From contig BSBM01001138.1 of NCBI GenBank assembly GCA_027924585.1, positions 13,015,001-13,079,000 of the forward strand: a DNA stretch of 64,000 nucleotides, given 5' to 3'. Origin of the DNA: Larix kaempferi (Eukaryota > Streptophyta > Pinopsida > Pinales > Pinaceae). A model generated the notes under the pieces. The model had not been told where the DNA came from and ran no database searches. It saw only the letters and a list, made by a program, of their open reading frames with translations. The position numbers and the translations under genes were made by a program. Positions within the stretch are counted from its first letter, which is position 1, and the number at the start of each line of letters is the position of its first letter. Shown in pieces: positions 10,547 through 22,159 of this stretch.

Positions 10547-11326
10547 ATGGCAGATTTTAGGTTAGAAAATCGCTTGTTGTTGTACAAAAACAGATTATAT
10601 GTGCCCAATGTACCAAAGATAAAAATTCGGATTTTAGATGAGATGCACAAAAGTCATTATGTCGGTCATCTAGGTTATCAGAAAACCATAACTATGTTAC
10701 GGAAAGATTATTATTGGCCCAGGATGAAGGATGAAGTAGCAGAATATATAGCTAAATGCTTCGACTGTCAAAGAGTAAAGGTTGAACATCAGCATCTGGC
10801 TGGACTGTTGCAGCCATTACCTATACCTAGTTGGAAATGGGAGATCATAAGCATAGATTTTATTACTGGACTACCCAAGAATCAGAAACAAAATGATTCC
10901 ATCATGGTGGTAGGGGATAAACTCAACAAAGCAGCACATTTTATACCAGTAAAAACTACTTATAAGGCTCCAGATATTGCAGAAATTTTTATGAAACAGA
11001 TTTTTCGATTACATGGAATACCAAAAGTGATAGTTTTAGACCGTGATTCTAAGTTTACTGGGAACTTATGGAGACCTTTGTTTAAAGGGTTGAATACAAC
11101 CTTAAACTTCAGCACAACATTTCATCCACAAACGGATGGACAGACAGAAAGAGTGAATCATATATTGGAAGACATGCTAAGGAAGTATGTTAAGGACCAG
11201 TTGGGTAAGTGGGAGGACTACTTGCATTTAACAGGATTTGCATATAACAACCATTATCATGCATCAGCCAAGATTAGCCCTTTTGAAATTATTTATGGTA
11301 GGAAATTGAATACACCAGTTTCTTAG
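10547..11326 (+). pseudogene. E2 integrase core
   Basis: This frame of 259 codons contains the zinc-binding HHCC domain (HYVGHLGYQKT ... KCFDCQRVK) and the catalytic core. The DDE residues are visible as the Asp of SIDFITGLPK, the Asp of VLDRDSKFTG and the Glu of TDGQTERVN. It ends GRKLNTPVS at a TAG (11324-11326) where the family continues. The core itself looks complete, but the gene is cut off from RT and from its C-terminal domain by stops. Confidence 0.9.
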
Positions 11327-11815
11327 AATGACCCAGTTAATAGAGTTATATTGGGACCTAAATTGTTGAAGGATATAGAACTAATTGTGCAATAGGTACA
11401 AAGAAATCTTAAAGCTGCCCAAGATAGGAAAAAGAGTCAAGCAGATCTTAAAAGGACTCATAAAGAGTTCCAGGTTGGTGAGCATGTTTTCATTAAGGTA
11501 AGACCGAAGAAGAGCTCATTAAAATTGGGAAGTTGTGCCAAACTAGCTCCCAGGTATTGTGGTCCTTTCGAAATTTTGTTAAGGGTAAGACCCGTGGCAT
11601 ATCAACTAGCTTTGCCACCAAATCTAAAAATACATAATGTTTTTCAAATTTCAGTTTTAAAGAAATATGTACATGATGCTACTCATGTTATAAATTGGAA
11701 TGATGTACAGGTGGAACAAGACGACGATTTTCAAATGGAACTGGACTGTATCCTTGAAAGGAGGGAAACTCTACTCCGGAATCGCACCATTGGGTAGGTA
11801 AAGGTGCTGTTGGCA
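11327..11815 (+). pseudogene. E2 integrase C-terminus with truncated chromodomain
   Basis: Sequence continues after the stop with NDPVNRVILGPKLL, another stop near 11393, AAQDRKKSQADLKRTHKEF, and LAPRYCGPFEILLRVRPVAY. It reaches the family end motif LDCILERRETLLRNRTIG, then a stop and VKVLL. That last part is the beginning of a chromodomain-like tail, so E2 belongs with the chromoviruses. The tail breaks off at about 11815; no matching downstream part was found. Confidence 0.75.
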
Positions 11816-11837
11816 CTCCATAAAATTTTGTGCTTAA

Positions 11838-12206
11838 ATGTCTTCTGATGGCGTTAATCATCTTCCGGCAACACTGGCGATGCAAAATAGAACACTTTTA
11901 ATGACAGGAGGCTTTCAAACTGGGTCAAGAAAGAACATTTGTCCTCAGTTGCGGTCACCAAAGTTGCAAAAGGAAAATGGTTTAAGAAAGCTTCAAAAGT
12001 TGATTTATAGCAGATTGATTTATTACAGATTCTGGTTGGAGTTATATCACCACTCATGCCTTACATATGAGAATACTCGTACTTCATTCCAGGTGCATAC
12101 CTTCCATAACATTGCATCTTCCCTCTTAATTGACCTCTGAGGTTGTCTGGAAGTGACCTAAAAAAAAAGTTGCGCTTCATTGCTGTCCAAGTGTTGAAAA
12201 AAAAGG
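11838..12206 (+). other. Unassigned stretch after E2 integrase
   Basis: No pol similarity. A 100-codon frame runs 11838-12140 with an overlapping minus-strand frame, and neither is recognised. The A-runs at 12160-12168 and 12197-12204 may have caused frameshifts. It leads into the exon-like frame at 12207. Confidence 0.4.
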
Positions 12207-12428
12207 GTCGCCTTTGCTGCAGAAAAGTTACACTCTTTCTACAGTACTGAGAACGATGTGTCTAAAGCAAAAAGAATAGAATTGGAAGATGTTGTTAGAT
12301 TGCTCTGTGCGTATGGTTTGAATGCTGAGAAAAGTGAGCTACCCATCCCAGATGACATAAAGCAATTTGTTGTTAATTTGCTGAAAGAACTTGTTGATAT
12401 CAGCGCCAATTCTATGAATGATGGTTAG
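12207..12428 (+). pseudogene. Exon-like open segment inside E2, possible cellular gene fragment
   Basis: A 73-codon open stretch ending in TAG reads like conserved globular protein and not like retroelement pol: FAAEKLHSFYSTENDVSKAK, then ELEDVVRLLCAYGLNAEKSE, then PDDIKQFVVNLLKELVDIS. It is rich in charged residues with regular hydrophobic spacing, as in helical repeats. I cannot name the family. It lies 0.4 kb past the broken E2 integrase and 0.5 kb before a second gene-like segment, so both may come from a captured host transcript. An alternative is a divergent element-specific sequence. Confidence 0.4.
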
Positions 12429-12938
12429 GGTATTTTACTGCAAGTGTAAAAATCTTTGGATCAGAAAGTACGTAAAGATGTAATTATTACTGAATAATGA
12501 TGTAGTTGTTAGTGATTTATTGAGACAAAAGGTTCTAGAAATGAGGTTTGTAGATGCTTTAATGGTTCCATGCAAAGGCAAAACTAGGAAAGTCAAAAAG
12601 GCTTTCTGTAGGTCGATTGTTACAAGGATAGTGATGGTGCCAGGAAATGCGTACTCTTCCTTCGAAGTGACAATGGGTATAATGTGAGCTTTATTATGCA
12701 TTATGTTTTCAGATGGACAAGTCTGGTAGAATAAGACTGAACCAACTTTTGATGGTTCCATGTCACTTCGAAGTCCAACTTTGATTTAATTCTCTCATTG
12801 TATTATTTGAGTATTGTATATGCAAATGCGACTTGTACATGGTTGGCTTGATTGACAGACCGCTATTTTATGCTCCTGAAGAAAAGTGAATGCGGAAAAC
12901 GCTGAGCATGTTAATTGAAAAGATAGTAGTCTGTTTCG

Positions 12939-13292
12939 ATGATAAATCGACAAAGAAATGCTAATCATGCTAATCATATTTGGGACCAAATTCCATTTTC
13001 AGAAAGTATCTGCCTCCATTCTGATAAAAGCACAGCTAGCGCCCGATCATTTGTTTTCCCTGTATTATCAAATGAAAAGAATAGTTCCTCAGAAAATGGT
13101 AGAACAATGAATTATTTTCGATCGTTGAGTTTTGGGAGACCAAAGATGGTGTTTATTTCGCACCAGGAAAATGCCCTGAGGAAAAAGAGGAGAGGTTGTT
13201 GCGACTACTGCGTTTTCAGATCCTTGATTCCCATGCTGACACGTAGCAAGATCAGATGGAGAAGTTTCAATATAGATCAACGGTCCACGTGA
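12939..13292 (+). pseudogene. Fragment resembling a conserved plant C-terminal motif (gar2-like family)
   Basis: The frame contains IPFSESICLHSDKSTASARS followed by FVFPVLSNEKNSSSE, and about 40 residues on ALRKKRRGCCDYC. From memory, a plant family annotated as 18S pre-ribosomal assembly protein gar2-related ends with a serine-rich stretch, RSFAFP, an EWNSSP-like phrase and a basic Trp/Cys tail. The order and spacing here are similar. I could not check this against a database. The frame has no clear start and no visible exon structure, so it would be a relic carried by E2. Confidence 0.4.
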
Positions 13293-13860
13293 CTCCGCAT
13301 TTTCAAAATGCTCGGTGGATAGGAAATGAAGCCGGTGCGGTGAGAAGACCACCATCTAACGTGTCCGTTCTTGATTCATCAGCATATGTAAAAATGGTAT
13401 TAAAGACCACCAAATGGGCCATGCGGTACCATTTTTAGAAATACAAACCATTGATGAGAATATAAAAAGGTGAAGTGGTCTCATCTTTGGCATTTTATTG
13501 TTTATAACAGAGTGACACAAACCCTGACACCAGTTTATCACAAGCTCGTCGACTCTGTCCCAATGCTTCCCCTAGCACGATGTTATCTCGTTTCTTTCAC
13601 ATTCAGAGGTAGTGACGCAAAGATTTGTAAGATTTCATTTGGCGAAAGAAGAAAATTAGGGTTTCAGCCATAATGGGTATTTAAAACTAGCAACATACGA
13701 TGGCTCCTACAGATCGTTTTTGAGCTAACATGAATACGGGAAGATCGTTTTTAGGCTACTTATGAATGATTTACTTATGAATGAGGTCCCGGATGAAAGT
13801 TTTGTAAAAAACTAGCAAGGGGACTATTTATTTTTATTTGCAAAAACATTATGTTAAATT
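13293..13860 (+). other. Unassigned sequence between gene-like fragment and E2 3' LTR
   Basis: No protein similarity recognised. Short overlapping frames on both strands (13356-13541 minus, 13470-13673 plus) are not supported. AGGATCGTTTTT-like phrases near 13710 and 13745 are weakly repeated. Confidence 0.4.
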
Positions 13861-13898
13861 ATAATTACAAAGTTTTGTAATTATGACCAAATTTGGTC
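13861..13898. repeat. Two perfect palindromes back to back
   Basis: 13861-13884 is ATAATTACAAA, two bases, then TTTGTAATTAT: an 11-bp perfect inverted repeat with a GT centre. Directly next to it, 13885-13898 is GACCAAATTTGGTC, a perfect 14-bp palindrome. They lie about 20 bp before the candidate start of the E2 3' LTR. Confidence 0.9.
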
Positions 13899-13918
13899 AA
13901 GGATGATTGTAATAACAT

Positions 13919-16900
13919 ATTATTATTATTTAATAAATTAAAACAGGAGACAAACACCCAAGGGAACTGTTAAATGAGTGTTCACTGACCCATTAGGAGG
14001 AATGGAAGCTATTAGAAGGCATGGGACAGGTGTCAGCAATTGCACTCCACCACTAGCTGTTGGTTATGGGACAACAACCCCTAAAATTGTGGCATTATCC
14101 CCTAGGTGGGTGGAGCAGAGTTGTTAGCTCATTAATGACAAGGTTAACCACTAAAAAGGCTTAGGCAGCCTAAATAAGGCAATTCGAATTGAGCAAGGAG
14201 CTCCATATTAGGGAGGCTAAGTGAATGTGCATTGTGAGTCTGCTAAATTTATTCTGAGAAGGAAACCAGAGGTGATGGTGCAGGTCTCTTTGACTGCTAA
14301 GTCTATATGACTGAATGATCTACATTGTTGCTGCAAGTTGATGACCCAAAAGCTTCTACAGCTTCTTCTTCCTAGTGGTTCAGGGAACAGGCTCGGGGGT
14401 CCTAAGGCAAATAATTTGGCTTCCTTCAGGAGTAGGTTGGGTGGAACAAGCTCCTTGGGTTGTTTGTTTCTCCTACATTCATCAGGTTCTACTGTTTTGT
14501 CTTATTTATTTTTAGTTGAATGAATAAAGTTGTTGTATTAAACCTCTAACCCTTTTTTCCTGGTTTGAAAATGAAGACTTATTGACTAAATTATTTAGCT
14601 GAACTATATATTCTATTAAGTTAAGATAGGTTAGGATAGTTCTGTTTTCAAATTAAATAAATTTATTTCCTGTATTTATCATTACATCAGATATGTCATA
14701 CTACAGGCATTAAATAGGATAATTAAATGATGCAGGACAGAAAGCAGTATTTCATAATACAGACATTTTTATATTTTTCTTTTATCTACTGTCGAAAATT
14801 TAAATATCCCAGTTCTATATAGAAATCTAGGGTTTACACTTTAGATAATCTACTTCATTTCAAAGTACACATGCATTTTGTTTTATTTCTCATTTCATCC
14901 AAAAACTATAAAGGACTATAACCTCATTCCATTTCTTTCATCAAACATTCATGAATTAAACTTAGCATTTTTCCCATTATTAAAACAATCTGCTATATTT
15001 CCAAATTTTGCAGAAAAGGATTATTCTAGGTTTTATTTCCAAAAACCTTCCATCAAGTTGTATAAGCTAAAATACTTATCATTATGCAGAAGAAGTTACA
15101 AGACTAATTTTAAACTGTACAAAGTTTGCAAACACCCGTAGGTTCATTTTTGAAACCCTAAGGCCATTTTATAGAGAGCTTACAGTCGAACACTTGAAAT
15201 CATAAACATAATTTAGTTATATCAAATTTCCAAAACCAAACACATTACTATTGTTCAACAATCACTTAACAATAGCTATCTACAAACTCATACAAGAGTT
15301 TTATTATTATTAAAAACCATAATATTTAATTAAGTGGTGTTTCAATACCAAAAACTGAGTCTCATCACTATCCCAACTTTAACTTAAACAATACGAATAC
15401 AGGGTTTCACTTTTATGAAACAAGTGAGCCCACGGCTCTTGGCCTAGTTCAACACTATATTTTCTAGCCAAATATCAATCTTTATAAACATAGAAACCGC
15501 GCAGAAAACCATTTTTAGTTATGTTTCAGTACAAACTCAATACCATATCACCACTCAAACAAAAGAATAAACATTGTAACACAGGACCAACTATGTTTCG
15601 CAGAAACGAGTTAGCCCTCAATCTTGGATAGTTTTTACATTGTCTTAATTCAGTCAAAATATCGATCCAGATAAATACAGAGTTTGTACTGAAACATTTC
15701 AAGTTTCCTAACACTGTAAACAACATAGGGTTCATAGGTTTTGCGGCTGCATCTTAAAACAAGTTTACATTTAAACAAAATTCCTTAGTAGAACACTAGT
15801 GGGCCGAATAGAAAAATAGGTTGAGGATTTATCCTCTTGCATCATATTGCTCTAAAAATATCATAACTTCAGCCATTACCCTTGCCAGGGATAGTTTTCC
15901 CAACTCTTGTCAAACAGTAAGCATCAACCAAACCATGCCAAGAGTACCTATGAGGGTTTAAGAACCACCAAGGCTTACCAGGTGGTTGAGCAGCATTCTC
16001 CCATCGAGCTTCAAACATAGCAAACCTTCGCCGAAGTATCACCTGCCATAAAAATCATTGAAAGGTTAAACGAAGAAAAAACGCAGAGTTGAACTTGGAA
16101 CAACACATTATCATTATCATTTCAATAACTGAAACATTACCTTAACAATGCAACTTCTGGAGTAAGAGACATTGTTAGCAAACGAGAACGACAGAGTCAT
16201 CTAAAAAACGCAGAGAAGAGGGTTCCAACTTCTGAGAATAGTGGTCTATCCTTGCAAGAGAATCGAACCTAGATTCTAAGACTACAGAAAAAATTTGGAT
16301 ATTATCCCTAGCACACCACCATTTTCTACATTTTGGCTCGGCTCTCCATGAAAGACAAAACCTGAAACTAATAAGTTATCACATACGTCCAAGGATCGAA
16401 ATCGGGGGAGGAGTCCTCCGAACTACAACCACCAAACCCTACATTGTAGCAGGCGGTCGGCCTCTCCACCTTACCACCACCAAAACAAAATAAAGTCCAA
16501 AGAACCACTTCAATGCTAGGTATAACGAAAGCTATGGTTTTAGTACAAAGCCCGAGAACTTACGAGATCGACGATGGAGATGTTTCCAACCAGGCACGTC
16601 GAGAAATGGGCAACATTCATATTAAATTCCTTATTTATTATCACAACCACCATGATGCCAGCTAAGTGGACCCGATGTTAAAAACATTGTGCAGCTCGAC
16701 ATATTGGTAAAAGTTTGTGAATTCCATCACGTGAACCACAGCCACAATGGCATCTACTAAGACTTCCATTCAATGTAGAAGGCAAGTGACTTAAATGCCA
16801 AGACCAATTAGGACATCCTGCTAGCACGATAACACCATTACAATCATTACCCTGTCAATATTAAATATCAGTGCAAAGACTAAGGGTTACATTGTATAGT

Positions 16901-17496
16901 TCATTTCATTCCCAAAGTATTGGTCATCGAATGCATGGTTTATATATATTGCACATATTTCTCAAATGACATAGGTCGCATTCAATACTTAGTGTATAGT
17001 TATAATTCCATATTATGCACATCGTATTATTTGTTCACATTGCATAGCATATTACAATGTATATTTATTAAATTAGAAAGGTCTAACCCTATAGTATTGC
17101 AATAATATCATTTTAATTATGATAAGTAGTATTATAGAAAACCTTGCTATATTAATATGATTCTTCATGAATTATAAATTGAGAAATGCATAATCTACTA
17201 TAGTTATTATTTCAAGCTAATCCATGTATTTAAATAACATTTGGTTCATGTTTCTATATTGTAGAGCAGCATATAAGTTGAATTATTCACATAATAAGTG
17301 TACATGATAATACCACTCTTTGCAAAATGGAGAAATGTTGACAGGATTCTAATAACCCTTCTAATATGTAATCTAGCACGTAATTGAGAAATCATAGTAT
17401 GAGTATCTCTTCCTTGACGATTAAATAAAGAGGATAGTATAGATATTTTAGTTAGGACTACTGCGACTGGTAAGTATGGTCAAAGTAACATTTACA
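13919..17496 (+). repeat. 3' LTR of E2 (paired part 14432-17496)
   Basis: 14432-17496 matches the 5' copy and ends AACATTTACA at 17496. The start lies upstream of 14432, where the other copy has been displaced by E1. The best candidate is TGTAATAACATATT at 13919, since plant gypsy LTRs often begin TGTAATA, but no clear polypurine tract precedes it. The segment lacks solo LTR E3 and so preserves the unbroken target site. It is non-coding; 14878-15141 is the counterpart of an incidental frame in the 5' copy. Confidence 0.75.
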
Positions 17497-17904
17497 GAAA
17501 TAGGACAGAGATCCATACCGTTAATAACTCTCATGCGTGGAAGTACTTAGAGTTATTATAAAGCATTTATGGCTAACTGAAAACATAATTAGAATTGCTT
17601 GTAACATTTGAAATTGTCGTAATACTCTTACCTGCATATCATCGCAAAGAAATAGGTTCAAATGATTTAGCTAACATAGCTAAGTAAACCTCAGGGTACC
17701 TCGTAGGACCCCTTTGTCATCATCCAAGAGCAACTGTCAGTACTTTGTCAAGAAAACAATTTCACAAGATAAACTTAATTACAGCATATAGATTACAATT
17801 AACACAAGCAAAACTAATGTCGTATTTTGTGTTAAGAAGTATGAATTGTCATTATCATAATTTGTTATTAGTTAAAAGGATTTAGTATTTATTTTATTTT
17901 CACA
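17497..17904 (+). other. Non-coding 5' part of visible E4
   Basis: AT-rich sequence with no open frame of note. The first five bases, GAAAT, would be the target duplication left by E2 if its LTR ends at 17496; the partner is outside the window. It could instead hold extra E2 LTR sequence lost from the 5' copy. Confidence 0.4.
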
Positions 17905-20900
17905 TTGGTAAATACAACTTTTAACGCTACTTTAAAAAAATTTAATTTTTGTGAATTTACGAGATGTTACACCCTTAGTCCTGAGTTCATACAGTCCTCA
18001 AAAACTCGGCATAACTTGAATGAGATGTTAAAATCATGGATTGTCAAACCTAATGCCTTTGTGCCTAAAGCCAACAACCTCTATCCTATTGTTTGGTTCA
18101 AAGAACCCTACTCTTTGTTAGTAGCTATACTTTGTAGGCTTTATGGTCTTCCTAACTATTCTATCTTCAACGCTGAATGGGAACCCATAGCACATCATGT
18201 GTTAACTACTGGTGAGCCTTTCCCATGGGATTCTATCCTATCGTTCGAGTTGAAGAACGCCATTGAAGAGTATCAGATAGCACCTTCTCTGAAGAAACCA
18301 CATTTCTACCTCTCGGAGTATGTAATTGATATTTTATGCTCAGAGTTCCAGTACCCAAACCTAGGTTGGAATTGGACCACTTCAGACCCACCTATTCCCA
18401 TTTATCACTCAGCATTATGGGATGGGAACTTTATCCCTTTACTCTATGACATCTGTGATCATTTTTTGGGCACTGTTTATTTCAATATTTTCAGGCAGGA
18501 AGCACCTACGTTTTCAGTTGATGCCAAGGCTTTCATCAATACCATTGGTGATTGGTATGTTGGTGAATATTTCTCATACATCAAAGTTTATGGAAGTGAC
18601 ACAGTACACCATCTACCTAGGATAGTTCCTGACAGGCTGGTTATATAAGAAGTCTCCTTTCAGACTGTATAGATGGTATATATAATAAGCTTACAGTTCC
18701 TAGAAAGAAAGGATGGCATAAGTTTGGTTTAAGCCTTGGACCAATGGTTATCCCAACCTCAAATTGGGCTACAGTGCTCGGTGATTAGTTGGATGCTTTA
18801 AGGCTGGGTCTTGCTCCCAAAAGGAAACATGATCCCAAGAAACTTCTTAATGCACACCTCAAACAGATCCATGTTAAGATAGACTATGTCCATGAGGTAA
18901 TTCCAGATGACTTTATCTACCAAGGATTCAACACCTTTTCTGAAGTACTTGCTAGGGACAATAATTTGGAAGAGCAGCATAACATTCTGCATTATCAGAA
19001 AGACCTTACGGCCAGGACCGTAAGCTACAGAACTATGCAGCTAAACCTGATAGAGCAGGTAAGGAGAGAAAGAGAAGAGAAGGATGCTCAAAAAGATAAA
19101 ACTTCTCTAATGCTTACTTGTTCATATGGGGAAAAGGGTAAATCTTATATGCATCCTCCTCCTCAAATAAAGACTGCTGAAGAAGTCAAGGTTCTGCTAC
19201 AGAAAACCCATCAGTTTAAACAGGGATTAGCACAGATCACCTCAGTATTGGGTACTCAGGCAGTCTAACCTCCAAAACTCACTGTGGATATCCAAGTGTC
19301 TACTGCAGCTACACAGGAAGAAGATGATCTCATGATAATCAAGGCTAGCCCAGCCAAGAGATAGAAGATCATTGCCCCTGCAGCACAAATCCCCCCTAAT
19401 GATATCATTGATTGTGACATTGAGGAGAATCCTCATCCTCTATTATTAGTGACTGAAGAATCACAGACAATTGTTGATTTGTTGAACACCATTGAAATGG
19501 ATCATTCTTTTCCTGATCACCAAGAGTCAGAGGTTACAGTAGCTCTTGATATCACAACCAGAGCACTTTTATTACTAGATATCCAAGAAATTTTTGCTTT
19601 GAATTCGGGAGTGGAAATCCCACTTTCTTTATCACAGTTATATCATACCTTTACCACTACCACTATTCCATTCCCATACAACTCGTCCTCTCTTTCCATC
19701 CCATCATCAATCATTGCAGAGGTTCAGTCTTTGACTGCCCCTCTACAATTACCCACCTCTACTTCATTATCCTCCGCCACTAGTGAACCACCTTTACTTT
19801 CCATTTCATCATCAACTACCCATATGGATAATCAAGTTTCACCTTCTGAGGCCTTTGTCTTAGTTCCTTCTCCAACTCAAGTTTTATTAGTCACCCATGT
19901 CATATTTACACCTGTGAATACCCCTCAAGTCACTGTGCCTATACCCAGTTCTGTTATCACTCAAACACCCTCATTGATCTCAACAGTAAGCGTCTCTTCT
20001 AATTCCACAGCATTGGTGACTAAGTATGCAGATGATAACATAGTTCCTATTGGGAACTACTTTTACAACAAAGATGACAAAGCAGTAATCAAGAGAACCA
20101 GGAAACGAGGTAAAGAATAGGCTTGATTAGAGACACCTGTTTCTGACCAGGTAATATGGGCCCCCAGAACAAATAATCGTTGGATTGAAGTAGTTGAAAC
20201 AGTTGCAGCTGTAGGGGCCTTTGCAAGTGCAAATTTATATTCATTGCATGTTCTGGATAGGGAATTTGATCTGAGGGAGGAGGAAATCAAGAAGCTTAAA
20301 GAAGAGCTAGCTCAGACCAAAGAACAACATGTAGTTGAAGTTGCTAACCTTAGGAAGATTTGGGCAAATAGGTTATAGGAATGGGAACAGAAGAATGCTA
20401 CTCTCCAGAATAATCTTTGCATAACACAGGCTCGGAATGATTCCAATGCTGAGAGGATAGCCATTCTGGAAAAGCAAGCTGAGGATGCAACTGCAAGTGC
20501 AACCTCCTCCAATTTTTCTAGGTTCATAGCTCTTGAGTTTAAGAATTTGGCTCTCCATGTTAATCAGGAACGCAACAAGTTATTAGATAACTTGTACATT
20601 TCCCTAGATGAAATCAGAGAAACCTTTATCAGTTTCTCTAATATGTCTTCTACCCTTGAAGAACAAGAATCCAAAAGACTCCAAGCATCCATGGCATAAG
20701 AGAATGTTTATGAATGGCAAGGATACATAAAGGACAATCCAGAGGATATACCAGTGCTTAGTAGCTTCCATATTAAAAAAATTAAAGCCTCACTAAACAC
20801 TTGGATCGATTTAAATGAGATAACTAAGGAAATCATTAGAAAAACAAAGGATATTTACACTAGGCGTTGGTATGCGGTGGATAACATCATGGATGTTTTG

Positions 20901-21295
20901 CACCTCCTGCTCATGGATCCTATTCTGGATGCCTTCCGACCTAAATTCCGACTTGAGGGAATTGAACGCAGATGTGAAGAAGCTGAACAGAATATTTGAG
21001 CCCTTAATGAAGTCAACATTGATGACGTGGATGTGTTGATCAGGAGGCCGCTCATTATGGAGGGAAAATTCACATCTACCTTCGCACTTGGCATAAGTTG
21101 GCAAAGCATGATATGGAAAACAACACATGTAACGCCCAGCTGGTCTTAGAATATATCAACTATCCAAACATAGATGAGTTGTTAGAGTTATGGGATAAGT
21201 GGCAGGAAGTCCTGGATCGATATCCTGATCAAAGTTTTGTAATCCCTATGTTTGGGGAATTTCCATTTTTGGACTCTGTTGTAATTCTTATTTAA
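17905..21295 (+). pseudogene. Long unrecognised coding region of E4, about 1,130 codons
   Basis: One protein can be followed across 3.4 kb. 17905-18648 is rich in aromatic residues (WFKEPYSLLVAILCRLYGLP, EWEPIAHHVL, FPWDSILSFEL). A frameshift near 18645 leads to a second frame that stays in phase to about 20999: WHKFGLSLGPMVIPTSNW, KRKHDPKKLLNAHLKQIHVK, a Ser/Thr/Pro-rich linker (19600-20000) and a predicted coiled coil (LREEEIKKLKEELAQTKEQH, EQKNATLQNNL). A shift near 21090 gives the last 65 codons, ending ILI at TAA. Eight in-phase stops lie near 18786, 19266, 19363, 20118, 20124, 20376, 20697 and 20997. There is no Met at the first open codon, so the true start is probably lost. I recognise no family; a structural or accessory retroelement protein is one guess. 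Confidence 0.65.
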
Positions 21296-22154
21296 AGAGG
21301 AATCCCTCTCGATGTTAGGGGTTGATAATTTTTGGGTTAGAAATTAGTAGGAGATGAACTGGAGATACTATGTCTTAGCAAAGCTTTGTAATTTTGTTTA
21401 CAGACTTCTTTAATACAGTAAAGTAATCCCTTTGAATCATCTCTTGTTTATTGTTCAAATTTCTTTGACAGTACTTGGTTTCTTGCTTCAAATTGTCATC
21501 TCTAGTGTGTGATCTTTTGCAAGCATTCATTTACATAGGGATCTGTTATACTGATCTCTCTTTATGGATGATCTGTGTGTGAAAATGTTTAATTGAATTT
21601 ATGTCAATTAAGATGTTTTCTTTATCGATTTCTGCAAATGATCAACATTCAATTTAATAATTGTTAATTTTTCAATTAACAAGGTGATTACAGATTTATC
21701 TTGAATAGTTCACATGCTTAAATTGTTCTCATTTAATTTTAATTGATTATAATCTAAGTGAATGAGTAAATGCATCTTTTACATTTATGTTCAAGTTGGA
21801 AAACATACTTATTCCTTTCACATCAAGATTGATCTGCACAACAAAAAGCTTTTCCTTAGGTTAGATCTAAATTAGAGTAGATCCTTTTCTCACATAGGTT
21901 AAGTTAGAACGTTAAGTTTTCCTACCTTTGTTTTCCTTAATTGGAGAACCGATCCTTTGATCGGGACATCAACTCATAGAGTGCCAACGGAGGCCGAATA
22001 TCCGTGGGATATTTCCATACCAAACAGGCTGGGGATAGAACTGCCCTTGCGTAGGGTCTTTCGAAGCCTTTCAGTCTGGGTTTCCAACCTCTGTTGGGAG
22101 CCTTGGACCCATTCTAGCACCTTGCAATTACCCTACACCCCCGAGACCTCAACA
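21296..22154 (+). repeat. Probable 3' LTR region of E4
   Basis: AT-rich and non-coding, from just after the last E4 codon to TCAACA at 22154. GTAGGAGATGAACTGGAGA (near 21340) is a possible polypurine tract. The right end is supported by E5 coding sequence resuming at 22155. The left end is not defined, because no second copy lies in the window. The 21957-22229 frame crosses the border and is spurious. Confidence 0.45.
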
Positions 22155-22159
22155 ATATT

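Larger units (their letters stand above)
3398..17496 (+). mobile_element. E2: Ty3/gypsy retrotransposon with about 3-kb LTR segments
   Basis: Two long direct repeats (3398-7582 and 14432-17496) flank a degenerate plus-strand gag-pol with the gypsy order gag, protease, reverse transcriptase, RNase H, integrase. Without the solo LTR E3 and its target duplication, the first copy is 3,068 bp; the second is 3,065 bp. By eye they differ by a few percent, mainly transitions. No primer-binding site follows the first copy, the start of gag is missing and the chromodomain is cut short. About 2 kb of non-pol sequence lies between integrase and the 3' LTR. The left end was displaced by E1 and lies outside the window. 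Confidence 0.8.
17497..22154 (+). mobile_element. E4: element carrying a long unrecognised coding region
   Basis: E4 begins where the E2 LTR ends and finishes at 22154, where minus-strand copia E5 resumes in the middle of its protease-to-integrase region. Its right end (CCCCCGAGACCTCAACA) looks like an LTR end, and the reverse complement starts TGTTGAGG. The visible part is about 400 bp of non-coding sequence, a coding region of about 3.4 kb, and about 860 bp of AT-rich LTR-like sequence. The 5' part would lie left of the window, beyond E2 and E1. No RT, integrase or transposase is visible, so the class is inferred from its end and context only. Confidence 0.55.

Noticed and set aside
3398-17496. 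Segmental duplication in place of LTR pair
   Set aside because: The two copies are direct, similar in length, flank gypsy gag-pol in the right orientation and end TG/CA-like; an LTR pair explains this more simply, despite the missing primer site.
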